Positions 17,176 through 25,227 of a stretch of 64,000 nucleotides of DNA are shown piece after piece. The translations under genes were made by a program, and so were the position numbers. The DNA lies in assembly GCF_000412695.1 (NCBI RefSeq), contig NC_021499.1:3100001-3164000 (forward strand), in the 5' to 3' direction. Below the pieces are notes generated by a model, which did no database searches, was not told where the DNA came from, and was given only the letters and a program-made list of their open reading frames with translations. Position 1 is the stretch's first letter, and the number at the start of each line of letters is the position of its first letter. The stretch comes from Pseudomonas resinovorans NBRC 106553. Lineage in GTDB: Bacteria > Pseudomonadota > Gammaproteobacteria > Pseudomonadales > Pseudomonadaceae.

Positions 17176-17994
17176 ATGAATATCCCTGCCAGTTTGCCCG
17201 CGATGCGTCATGTACAGGTCGAGATTCGCGAGCGCGTTGCCACCGTCACCCTCGACCGGCCGCCGGTCAATGCACTGGACTCGGTGGCTATTCGCGAGTT
17301 GACGGCCACCTTCAATGCCCTGGCGCGCTCCACCGAAGCCAGCGTGATTGTCTTCACTGCGCCTGGTGAAAAGATCTTCTGCGGCGGCATCGACCTCAAC
17401 GACTCGTCGCGCCGTCATGCTCGCCAGTTGGTCGAGGACGACAGCAGTATCGACCTGCTCGACCCGGGCGCTGTAGTACGCGAATGCTTCTGGGCCATTC
17501 TCGAATGCCCGCTACCAGTGATAGCCGCGGTCAACGGCAAGGCCATCGGCGCCGGGCTGGTCCTGGTGGCCAGTTGTGACATGATCGTCTGCTCGGAAAA
17601 CGCCAGCTTCTCCGTGCCCGAAATCAAGGCCGGAGTACTGGGCGGCGCCCGTCACTTGCAGCGCCTGGTCGGCCCTTTCAAAACCCGCCGAATGTTCTTC
17701 ACCGGTGAGGCGGTGCCTGCCCAGGAGTTCTACCGACTGGGCGCAGTGGAAGCCGTGGTACCGCCGGCGCAACTGATGAGCGCTGCCCTGGAGCTGGCGG
17801 CGCAGGTCGCGCGCAATAGCCCCATTGGTCTGCGACTGGGTAAGGAGTCCTTGAGCCGGGTGGAAGACCTGTCGCTGAAAGAGGGGTACCGCATCGAGCA
17901 GGACTATACCGGCCGGGTAACGCGCTATAACGACTCCCAGGAAGCACGCAAGGCCTACCTGGAAAAACGCGATCCGGACTGGTCTTGGTCCTGA
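17176..17994 (+). CDS. Crotonase-fold protein with one catalytic glutamate
   Basis: A 272-aa enoyl-CoA hydratase/isomerase family member. The second catalytic Glu is present (Glu149 in VPEIKAG). The first is replaced by Val in GAGLVLVASCD, so simple syn-hydration is doubtful. A hydrolase, dehydratase or C-C lyase role is possible. The ATG at 17176 follows GAGAG. It is probably co-transcribed with the SCP2-type thiolase and ends at a strong intrinsic terminator. Confidence 0.88.
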   Translation: MNIPASLPAMRHVQVEIRERVATVTLDRPPVNALDSVAIRELTATFNALARSTEASVIVFTAPGEKIFCGGIDLNDSSRRHARQLVEDDSSIDLLDPGAVVRECFWAILECPLPVIAAVNGKAIGAGLVLVASCDMIVCSENASFSVPEIKAGVLGGARHLQRLVGPFKTRRMFFTGEAVPAQEFYRLGAVEAVVPPAQLMSAALELAAQVARNSPIGLRLGKESLSRVEDLSLKEGYRIEQDYTGRVTRYNDSQEARKAYLEKRDPDWSWS

Positions 17995-18000
17995 TGGCCG

Positions 18001-18023
18001 CGGCTGCCCCTGCAGCCGTTTTT
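18001..18023 (+). terminator. Rho-independent terminator after the crotonase gene
   Basis: CGGCTGC-CCCT-GCAGCCG followed by TTTTT, beginning 6 bases after the stop codon. Confidence 0.75.
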
Positions 18024-18049
18024 CATCCCTGAACAGGCAGACAATAAAA

Positions 18050-19183
18050 ATGAAGAATTTTCAGGTCGAGTGGACGCGCAGCGAAATCGATCGCGTTATT
18101 GCCAAGGTTGCCGATTGCCGCCTGCCACCTGCGCCCGCCGGAGCCGGCTGGTCCCTGGGTTGCGATGCAGCGTTCCTAGCTGGATTGCAGCGCCATTGGG
18201 TCGAGACATTCGACTGGCAGGCCTGTATGGCGGTGCTCAATCGCTATCCCCAGTTCCAGGTGGAGATCGACGGCCAGGTGGTTCATTTCGTCCACGTGAA
18301 GGGCGAGGCCGAAGGGCGTCGGCCGTTGCTGCTGACGCATGGCTGGCCGGGGTCGCACTTCGAGTTCTGGCAATCCATCGAGCCTCTGGCCTATCCGTCG
18401 CGCCATGGTGGCAACGCCGAAGATGCCTTCGATCTGGTGATCCCCAGCCTGCCTGGCTTCGGGTTCAGCGGCAAGCCGGCCGGAGTCACCTCCCAACGCC
18501 AGACCGCTGCACTCTGGAACAAGTTGATGACCGAAGTGCTCGGTTACACGCGTTATCGCGCCCAAGGCGGAGACTGGGGCGCCATAGTGACCTCCTGGCT
18601 GGGGCTGGATCATGGTGCCCAGGTGGAGGCTATCCATCTGAACATGCTGGGTTTCCGTTCCCTTGTGCCGCCGCGGGATGAGGCCGAGAAGGCCTGGCAG
18701 GCTCGGGCCGAAGCTGCGCAGCGCGGCTACAGTGGCTATGCCGCCGTACAAATGACCAAACCGCAGTCCATTGCCTGGGCCACCGCTGACAACCCAATGG
18801 GCCAGGCCGCCTGGATTCTGGAGCGTTTCCACGACTGGGCCGATCTGCGCAATCGCCCCTTCGAGGAGGTGTTCAGCCTCGATAGCCTGCTGACCAATAT
18901 CCTGATCTACGTGATGACTGGCAGTTTCGCCAGCGCCGCCTGGTTCTACCCCGGAGTGGTCAAGGACGGCTTTACCCTGTTGCCGGAAGGCAAGCGATGC
19001 GAGGTGCCGACCCACTTCCTCGAATGCACCGGGGACGCACTATCGCCGGCACCGCCACGTAGCCGGGTGGAGTTGGTCTACAACCTTGCGGGCTGGAGCG
19101 ATCTGGAGGAGGGCGGGCATTTCGCTGCCATGGAAAGTCCGGCTGCCTTCGTCGAGGACCTGCGCCGTTGGGGAAGGCACTGA
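18050..19183 (+). CDS. Epoxide hydrolase (EHN/alpha-beta hydrolase)
   Basis: A 377-aa microsomal/juvenile-hormone-type epoxide hydrolase. It has an N-terminal EHN-like segment, the oxyanion motif HGWPGS and the nucleophile Asp175 in GGDWGAI. Ring Tyr residues and the late His in EEGGHFAAME complete the expected catalytic set. It would open an epoxide to a diol, for example one made from an olefin by the P450. There is no strong ribosome binding site; AATAAAAA abuts the ATG and fits a Crc/Hfq target. It follows a terminator, so it may have its own promoter or low read-through. Confidence 0.9.
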   Translation: MKNFQVEWTRSEIDRVIAKVADCRLPPAPAGAGWSLGCDAAFLAGLQRHWVETFDWQACMAVLNRYPQFQVEIDGQVVHFVHVKGEAEGRRPLLLTHGWPGSHFEFWQSIEPLAYPSRHGGNAEDAFDLVIPSLPGFGFSGKPAGVTSQRQTAALWNKLMTEVLGYTRYRAQGGDWGAIVTSWLGLDHGAQVEAIHLNMLGFRSLVPPRDEAEKAWQARAEAAQRGYSGYAAVQMTKPQSIAWATADNPMGQAAWILERFHDWADLRNRPFEEVFSLDSLLTNILIYVMTGSFASAAWFYPGVVKDGFTLLPEGKRCEVPTHFLECTGDALSPAPPRSRVELVYNLAGWSDLEEGGHFAAMESPAAFVEDLRRWGRH

Positions 19184-19239
19184 ACCACCGGTAACCGATC
19201 GTCGCAGCGCTGATTGACGCGGGACAGGTATGAGCTTAC

Positions 19240-19258
19240 AACTGACAAATAGTCATTT
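19240..19258. promoter_or_regulatory. Palindromic operator D
   Basis: AACTGAC-AAATA-GTCATTT lies upstream of the metal-dependent hydrolase-like gene at 19346. It is a member of the ten-site family. Confidence 0.5.
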
Positions 19259-19345
19259 ATGGCGTCAGATCCGTATCGCGCGATGAACTGACGAGCATTC
19301 GGCTATGTACCGGATGCATCACATGACAACAAGAGGAACAGTGGG

Positions 19346-20152
19346 ATGAAAGTCCGCCAACCCGGCTTCGATTTCGCCAGCATTCGCCCGCACTGGGCGC
19401 CCGTTCGCGAATTTGCCCAGAGCTATAACGCCTTTTCCACGGTGCCGGCTCATATCGAGCCCTACCTGGTGAAGGTGATGATGCGCGTCAAGGATGAACT
19501 GGGTGAAGAGCACCAGGCGCTACGCGAGAACATCGAGATCTTCAACAAGCAGGAAGTACAGCACTGCAAACAACACGTAGCCTTCAACAAGATGCTCTAC
19601 AAGTTGGGCTATGCCGGCATGCAGGATCTGGAAAAGCCCTACCGCGACGATTACGCCAGCTTCCTCGCCAATAGGTCCCTTCGTTTCAACGTGGCCTACT
19701 GTGAAGGTTTCGAGGCCATGGGGTCGGCCGCAGGACAGGTATTCTTCGAAGAGCTCGAGGACTACCTGGAAGGGGCCGACCAGGAAGCCGTGGACCTGTG
19801 GAAGTGGCATCTGGCCGAGGAGTTCGAGCACCGCGAGGTCTGCTTCCAGGCCTATAAGGCGCTCTTTGGCAGCGGCCCCTTCGCTTATTTCTACCGAGTG
19901 TGGGCCTTTATCTTCGCGGTCAAGCACATCGGAACCCATACCGCGAGAGTGGCGGCCTACCTTAATGGCGTCGATCGTGAGTCCATGACTCCTGAAGAGC
20001 GCGAGCGCTCCATCGAGCGGCAGAAGACCCTCAAGGCGAAGATCTCCAAGGCCAGCCGCAAGCGCTTGCTGAAGGTGCTTTCGCCCTTCTACAACCCGGG
20101 CAAGATGATTCCATCCCCTGGTATGGCAGCGCTGCTGGCGCGTTTTGGCTGA
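19346..20152 (+). CDS. Predicted metal-dependent hydrolase (PF10118-like)
   Basis: A 268-aa all-alpha protein matching the COG3687/PF10118 family, often annotated as a metal-dependent hydrolase. Family-like metal ligands are seen in NKQEVQHCKQH, YCEGFEAMG and LAEEFEHREVCF, a ferritin-like Glu/His pattern. The biochemical role is not established. It sits alone between operator D and an intrinsic terminator. A near match to the CA motif (GACAACAA) precedes AGAGGAAC. Members occur near hydrophobic-compound catabolism genes; this is context only. Confidence 0.8.
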   Translation: MKVRQPGFDFASIRPHWAPVREFAQSYNAFSTVPAHIEPYLVKVMMRVKDELGEEHQALRENIEIFNKQEVQHCKQHVAFNKMLYKLGYAGMQDLEKPYRDDYASFLANRSLRFNVAYCEGFEAMGSAAGQVFFEELEDYLEGADQEAVDLWKWHLAEEFEHREVCFQAYKALFGSGPFAYFYRVWAFIFAVKHIGTHTARVAAYLNGVDRESMTPEERERSIERQKTLKAKISKASRKRLLKVLSPFYNPGKMIPSPGMAALLARFG

Positions 20153-20167
20153 TTGAGCAAGTGAAAT

Positions 20168-20198
20168 AACGGGGAGCAGAGCTCCCCGTTTTCTTTTT
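20168..20198. terminator. Bidirectional Rho-independent terminator
   Basis: AACGGGGAGC-AGA-GCTCCCCGTT followed by TTCTTTTT lies between convergent genes. It is a strong terminator for the plus strand and usable on the minus strand. Confidence 0.8.
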
Positions 20199-20205
20199 GT
20201 CTCGA

Positions 20206-21291
20206 TTACGTCTGTGCAGTGGTAATGGCTTCTACTTTTAGGATCGCGACCTCCAGCTGGTCGGCGTTCACCGGCGGAGCGAAACGGGCCGCACTGGGGC
20301 TGACCATGGACTTCTCCGCCAGCTCGCGGATTTCACCCGCGGTGGGTTGTTCCAGACCGAATTCCGCCAGGCGGGTGGGCAGGCCAACCTCTCGGTAGAA
20401 CGCGCAGAGCTCGCTAATGAAATGCTCACTGCGATTCTCCATGACCAGCTGTACCAGTAGGCCGTAAGCGACGTGATCACCGTGCAAGGTACCGCGGGCC
20501 CGGTCCAGGTAGGAAAAGCCCCTCGCCAAGGCATGGGCGAGGGACAGCCCACCATTCTCGAAGCTCAGGGTGCTGAGCAACACCGTTGCTTCCACCAGGG
20601 CCTCCAGGTCTTCGTTGACTTGCTTGCGCTCCACCGCTCGCACGGCACCGACCGCGTGCTGGCGGATGATCCGATAGCAGGCGTCGGCCGCCATGAGGCC
20701 AGTCAGGGAAGCGGGGGTGCCGAGCAGGGTCGTAGCCCCGGCTGCGGCGCATGCCTCGGCCTCGAACTTCTTGGAGATGGCGTCGCCTATGCCGGCACGC
20801 AAGAAACGCACCGGCGCATTGGCGATCACTTGGGTGTCGGCCAGTACCAGCTCGGGATTGCGCGGCAGGTGGAGGATGTCCTGCATGATGTGGTGCTCGT
20901 CGTAAATGGCGATGGCAGCACTGGCAGGCCCATCGTTGGAAGCGATGGTGGGCACGCTGACGCTGCGAGCCCCAATCTTGAGTGCCACGCCCTTGGCGGT
21001 GTCCAGCGCCTTGCCGCCGCCCAGACCTACCACCATGTCCGCGCCGAAACCGCGAGCCCGCTCCGCCAGTTCGACGATGGCGGCGTGGGTGATTTCTCCC
21101 GGGAAAACCTCCAGAGAACTGGTCATCTCCGCTATTTCGAAACTGGCCATTACACGTGCACCGAGCAACCTGGCCATATCCGCATCGGTGATTACGAAGG
21201 CGTTTCTGCCCAATGGACGGCAATGTCGGCCGAGGTCGTCAAGCGCCCCCGCGCCCTGCACGTATCGAGAGGTTGCCGCAAAGATCCGCAT
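20206..21291 (-). CDS. Glycerol-dehydrogenase-like iron/zinc alcohol dehydrogenase
   Basis: A 361-aa member of the GldA branch of the Fe-ADH superfamily. The NAD-binding loop is GLGGGKALDTAK. Metal-ligand positions correspond to Asp in GIGDAISKKFE, His in SLAHALARGF and His in LHGDHVAYG. It likely oxidises a secondary alcohol or diol with NAD+; the epoxide hydrolase nearby would make a diol. The ATG at 21291 follows AGGAG; a frame extending to 21510 would run through operator E and is rejected. Confidence 0.88.
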   Translation of the reverse strand: MRIFAATSRYVQGAGALDDLGRHCRPLGRNAFVITDADMARLLGARVMASFEIAEMTSSLEVFPGEITHAAIVELAERARGFGADMVVGLGGGKALDTAKGVALKIGARSVSVPTIASNDGPASAAIAIYDEHHIMQDILHLPRNPELVLADTQVIANAPVRFLRAGIGDAISKKFEAEACAAAGATTLLGTPASLTGLMAADACYRIIRQHAVGAVRAVERKQVNEDLEALVEATVLLSTLSFENGGLSLAHALARGFSYLDRARGTLHGDHVAYGLLVQLVMENRSEHFISELCAFYREVGLPTRLAEFGLEQPTAGEIRELAEKSMVSPSAARFAPPVNADQLEVAILKVEAITTAQT

Positions 21292-21466
21292 CTGGTGACT
21301 CCTGGCTAGAGTGGAATATGAGTCAGTTTTAGTTCTCTGAATCCGCGTTGACCCAACTGCTGCGCCGTTTCCCGATTGATTAGCGGGTGCGGCGCCATAC
21401 CTGACATAAACATCGAAGCTTCGAGTTGCTTGCCAGCCCATGTGCAGTGCTATACATTCTACACAG

Positions 21467-21485
21467 AACTGACCAAATGTCAGCT
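21467..21485. promoter_or_regulatory. Palindromic operator E
   Basis: AACTGAC-CAAAT-GTCAGCT, one of the best matches, lies 42 bases before the crotonase gene at 21527 and in the divergent region with the dehydrogenase. Confidence 0.6.
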
Positions 21486-21526
21486 TTAAGAAAAAACCAA
21501 CAGCCCGCATGACCTGGAGAGCGACG

Positions 21527-22321
21527 ATGAATTTCGCTGACTACAAGACGATGACCTTCGAACGCCGTGGCCGCGTTCTCACCGTTACCTTCAACCAGCC
21601 CGAGAAACTGAACAGCTTCGCCGGGGATTCGCATACCGAACTGTCCTGGCTGTTCTATGACCTGGTGGAGGACAAGGAGAGCGACATCATCGTCCTCACC
21701 GGTGCCGGGCGCGCCTTCAGTGCAGGTGGCGATATCGAGTACATGCAGTGGCTGCATGACAACCCGGCCGAGTTCTACCGCTGCGTTCGCGAAGCCAAGC
21801 GCATCGTCAACGGCATGCTGGAGTGCGATAAACCGATCATCTGCAAGGTCAATGGCGATGCCATCGGCCTGGGTTCGACCGTTGCCGTATTCAGCGACGT
21901 GATCTTCGCCGCCGACACCGCTCGCTTTGGCGATCCGCACAATAACGTTGCCCTGATCAGCGGCGACGGCGGCCAGATCATGTGGCCCTACCTGATGGGC
22001 TACGCTCGCGCCAAGCACTATCTGTTCACCGGCGAGAAACTGAGCGCGGCCGAGGCCGAGCGCTTTGGTCTTATCAACAAGGCCATGCCGGCAGCAGAAT
22101 TGAACGACTACGTCGATGCCTATGCCGACAAGCTGGCGGCTATGCCGGTGCAGTCGCTGCGCTGGAGCAAGTCCACCATCAACGTGCCGCTGCGCCAGAT
22201 GGCCGCCAGCATGATGGACGTGGGCATGGCCTACGAGGCCATCTCCTCGCAGCATCCGGACCACGTCGAGGCCATCGCTGCCTTCCGTGAAAAACGCAAG
22301 CCTGTGTTCAACAAGAAGTAA
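21527..22321 (+). CDS. Crotonase-fold protein lacking both catalytic glutamates
   Basis: A 264-aa crotonase-family protein. Positions of both hydratase glutamates are substituted (GLGSTVAVFSD and GDPHNNVALISGDGG), so it is not a normal enoyl-CoA hydratase. The oxyanion-hole loop GRAFSAGGDIEYM is present, so a CoA-ester substrate is likely. The function could be isomerase, thioesterase or C-C hydrolase. The ATG at 21527 follows GGAGAGCG, downstream of operator E. The next gene starts 6 bases after the stop. Confidence 0.87.
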   Translation: MNFADYKTMTFERRGRVLTVTFNQPEKLNSFAGDSHTELSWLFYDLVEDKESDIIVLTGAGRAFSAGGDIEYMQWLHDNPAEFYRCVREAKRIVNGMLECDKPIICKVNGDAIGLGSTVAVFSDVIFAADTARFGDPHNNVALISGDGGQIMWPYLMGYARAKHYLFTGEKLSAAEAERFGLINKAMPAAELNDYVDAYADKLAAMPVQSLRWSKSTINVPLRQMAASMMDVGMAYEAISSQHPDHVEAIAAFREKRKPVFNKK

Positions 22322-22327
22322 GTATTG

Positions 22328-23224
22328 ATGGGCATTGCGCAGGAGCGTGAGCAGGTGGAAGTGCCCGCCTGGCTTGCCTGGGCAATGCAGCGTCCTGGCC
22401 GTCCATGCTTTCTCGAGGTGGACGGTCGGCGCCTGCATTACCTGAGTTGGGGTGAGGAGGGGCCGGAGCGGCCTGTGTTGTTGCTGGTGCACGGTATGCG
22501 TGGCCACGCCCACTGGTGGGACGCCATTGCACCTTACTTCAGCGAAGATTACCGCGTGGTCGCTCTGGATCTATCTGGAATGGGCGACAGCGACCATCGC
22601 CAAAGCTATCCGGAGCAGTTCGGTGCTCTGGACATCATTGACCTGGTCGAAGGTGCCGGATTCGGCCCGGTGATCGGCGTCGGTCACAGTTACGGCGGCT
22701 CGCGGGTACTGCGCGCCTGCGCCGACCGTCCTGAGCTATTCAAACGTCTGCTAGTGCTGGACTCGTTCATTGTCTTGCCCGGTGTCGAGATTCCCGTCGA
22801 TACCGCCAATACCAGCAGCAAGCGCTATTACCCGGACCTGCCCAGCGCCCTGCAGCGATACCGACTGATGCCGGAGCAACCGAACCCGGTGCTGCCGATT
22901 CTGGCAAATATTGCCCGCCACTCAGTGCGTGAAGAGCAGCAGGGCTGGTGCTGGAAGTTCGACCTCAACCTGCCGGTCGGCCTTGCCCACGAGGAGCTTG
23001 GCGTCAGCCTGCTGCCCCGCGTGCAGCGTCCCGTGGATGTGGTCTATGGCGAATGCAGCCCGGTGGTCAGCCGTCAGGACGCCCAGCAGGCCGTCGAGCT
23101 GTTGCCCCTTGGGCGCGGCCCATTCGGCATACCCGGAACCTACCATCATATGATGATTGACCAGCCTCTCGCGGTGATTTCGATCTTACGCGGGCTGCTG
23201 GCCTCTGGAGCGGAACATGAGTGA
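22328..23224 (+). CDS. Alpha/beta hydrolase (paralogue of the gene at 14902)
   Basis: A 298-aa alpha/beta-hydrolase with HGMRGHAHWWD, nucleophile Ser121 in GVGHSYGG and a C-terminal His in TYHHMMIDQP. It is the same length as, and clearly paralogous to, the hydrolase at 14902-15798. Its stop overlaps the start of the next crotonase (ATGAGTGA), so it is part of a tight operon of crotonase - hydrolase - crotonase. The substrate is unknown. Confidence 0.9.
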   Translation: MGIAQEREQVEVPAWLAWAMQRPGRPCFLEVDGRRLHYLSWGEEGPERPVLLLVHGMRGHAHWWDAIAPYFSEDYRVVALDLSGMGDSDHRQSYPEQFGALDIIDLVEGAGFGPVIGVGHSYGGSRVLRACADRPELFKRLLVLDSFIVLPGVEIPVDTANTSSKRYYPDLPSALQRYRLMPEQPNPVLPILANIARHSVREEQQGWCWKFDLNLPVGLAHEELGVSLLPRVQRPVDVVYGECSPVVSRQDAQQAVELLPLGRGPFGIPGTYHHMMIDQPLAVISILRGLLASGAEHE

Positions 23225-23996
23225 ACTGGTCCTGCAGGAAAGGCACGGCGCCGTCGCCGTCGTCACCCTGAACAACGAGAAGACCCGCAATGCGCTGTCG
23301 CGGGACATGCTGTTTGCCCTGGCCGAGTGCCTCGAGGCCCTGAACGACGATACCGAGGTGCGCGCCATTGTGCTCAAGGGCGCCAACGGGCATTTCTGCT
23401 CGGGGGGCGATGTCTCCGGCATGTCGGCCGAGCGGCCGTTGCCAGTGGGACGCGGCCGCATGGTGCTCGGCCATCGAGTGATCCGGGCAGTGGTCGAAGG
23501 CACCAAGCCCGTGGTCGCCATGGTGGAAGGCTACGCCGCCGGGGCCGGCTTCTCCCTTGCGACGGCAGCCGATTTCGTGGTGGCAGCCCCCAGTGCCAAG
23601 TTCGTGTCGTCCTTTGCCAAGGTGGGCCTGATTCCCGATCTCGGTCTGCTCTGGACCTTGCCCCAGCGTGTAGGCCTGGCACAGGCCAAACGAATCTTCT
23701 ATAGCGCACGGGTGGTGGCTTCGGCCGAAGCGGCTCAGCTGGGCATAGTGGATGAACTCCTGGAAGAGGGCGCCGACCTGCTGGCACGGAGTCTGGAAAT
23801 CGCCGCTGAGTTCACCGCCAATGCACCCTTGTCTGTTGCACTGGTGCGCTCGGCACTTGCTCGTGGCGTTACCTGTCTCGGCGATGCCCTGGATTACGAG
23901 ATGGATAACCAGGCCGCCCTGTATCTCACCCGCGACCATCGTGAGGCGGTGGATGCCTTCCTAAATAAGCGTGCGCCCGGATTCGTGGGGCTGTAG
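23217..23996 (+). CDS. Enoyl-CoA isomerase-type crotonase (PaaG-like)
   Basis: A 259-aa crotonase-fold protein. The two hydratase Glu positions are Ser (AGAGFSLATAAD) and Phe (VSSFAKVGLIPDLG). The Asp in GLIPDLG matches the catalytic Asp of PaaG-type isomerases, so double-bond isomerisation is more likely than hydration. The oxyanion loop is GHFCSGGDVSGM. It is the third gene of the operator E operon and is followed by a strong terminator. Confidence 0.88.
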   Translation: MSELVLQERHGAVAVVTLNNEKTRNALSRDMLFALAECLEALNDDTEVRAIVLKGANGHFCSGGDVSGMSAERPLPVGRGRMVLGHRVIRAVVEGTKPVVAMVEGYAAGAGFSLATAADFVVAAPSAKFVSSFAKVGLIPDLGLLWTLPQRVGLAQAKRIFYSARVVASAEAAQLGIVDELLEEGADLLARSLEIAAEFTANAPLSVALVRSALARGVTCLGDALDYEMDNQAALYLTRDHREAVDAFLNKRAPGFVGL

Positions 23997-24031
23997 ACCA
24001 GGGCGGTAGTAGGTAAAGCGATTACGACAAG

Positions 24032-24064
24032 GCCCCGGCTCAGACGACCGGGGCTTTTGTTTTT
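24032..24064 (+). terminator. Rho-independent terminator
   Basis: GCCCCGG-loop-CCGGGGC followed by TTTTGTTTTT, 36 bases after the crotonase stop. Confidence 0.8.
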
Positions 24065-24091
24065 CGCCAAAACACAGCGGGAAAAGAACAG

Positions 24092-25153
24092 ATGACCTTA
24101 CGCGTGATCGTTTGCTACACCGGCGGCGTCGGCCGCGAGCTGATCCGTCAGTTGCTGCGTAACCCGGCCTACGAGCTGGTGGGTGTGCTGGTGCACAGTG
24201 AAGACAAGGACGGGCAAGACGTCGGAGAGATTGTGGGAGCCGCTCCGACCGGCATCGCTGCCACGCGTGACGTAGGCGCACTTACGACCTTAGGTGCTGA
24301 TGTCATGTCCTGGCACGGGCTGAAGTGGGAGCCTGCGGTCATCGCCCGGTTTCTCCGAGCAGGGATCAGCGTCTATTCCGGCATCGGTGGCTGGTATCTG
24401 CCGAGCCAGCCCGAACATCGGATGCTTCAGGAGGCAGCGGAGCAGGGTAGTGCTGCGCTGGTCGCCGGTGGCAACATTCCCGGACTGATTAGCGATGTAC
24501 TGCCGCTGTTCTGTTCGGGCTACTCCAGCAATATCCGCATGGTCAGAGCCATGCAACGCAACTACATACCGCACTATCCCTCCGCGATTCAGATGGGGCA
24601 GTACCTGGGAATCGGCCAACCTATTCCCGAAGCGCCATTCGATCCGTCGGCCGTCCCTTCGGAAATAGACAGGCTATGGATGTGGGGAATTGCCCAGTCC
24701 GCTGCTCTGGTGGCTCAGGGCTTGGGCGTAACGATGGATGAGCTTCGCCTGACCAATAAGGAGTTTGGTGCGTCGCAAGCCGATATGGTTCTGCAGCCCA
24801 GTGGGCTTGCAGTGGCGAAAGACACGGTCGCCGGCGTGCGTTGGACGTTTACCGCCTTCTCCGGGGGCAAGCCGTTCTATGAGCTGGTCAACGAGCAGAC
24901 GACGCGACTGGATATCGGCTCGGGTTGGCGCGACTCCGAGCATGCATCCAACTGGCGCGTGGTTATCGAGGGATCTCCGACGATTCAGTGCGAACTGGGC
25001 TTGGTGGCGAATCCCGATGAGCCGGATCATGTTGCAGCGCTGAACGCCGCTAGAGCTCTGAACTTCCTGCCGCGCATCGCGGCCGCTGCACCCGGATGGC
25101 GCAGTGTCCTCGACTTGCCGGCTCCGGTCGGCACATTGGCGGGAAGCCACTGA
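24092..25153 (+). CDS. DapB-like NAD(P)-dependent oxidoreductase
   Basis: A 353-aa protein with an N-terminal Rossmann fold (VIVCYTGGVGRELIRQLLRN). It resembles the dihydrodipicolinate reductase-like / 2,4-diaminopentanoate dehydrogenase group. Homologues occur in steroid and terpenoid catabolic clusters without a settled reaction. The ATG follows GGGAAAAG. A terminator precedes it, so it probably has its own weak promoter or read-through. It is convergent with the fused acyl-CoA dehydrogenase gene. Confidence 0.75.
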   Translation: MTLRVIVCYTGGVGRELIRQLLRNPAYELVGVLVHSEDKDGQDVGEIVGAAPTGIAATRDVGALTTLGADVMSWHGLKWEPAVIARFLRAGISVYSGIGGWYLPSQPEHRMLQEAAEQGSAALVAGGNIPGLISDVLPLFCSGYSSNIRMVRAMQRNYIPHYPSAIQMGQYLGIGQPIPEAPFDPSAVPSEIDRLWMWGIAQSAALVAQGLGVTMDELRLTNKEFGASQADMVLQPSGLAVAKDTVAGVRWTFTAFSGGKPFYELVNEQTTRLDIGSGWRDSEHASNWRVVIEGSPTIQCELGLVANPDEPDHVAALNAARALNFLPRIAAAAPGWRSVLDLPAPVGTLAGSH

Positions 25154-25227
25154 CCGACACTCGATCGACGATCGTACCTGGGTGAGAATGCCGCGCCCCC
25201 TGGCTCTTGATGGAGCGCGGCGGCGGG

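Noticed and set aside
21380..22513. A 377-codon minus-strand reading frame
   Set aside because: It runs antisense to a crotonase gene and through operator E, with no recognisable domain.
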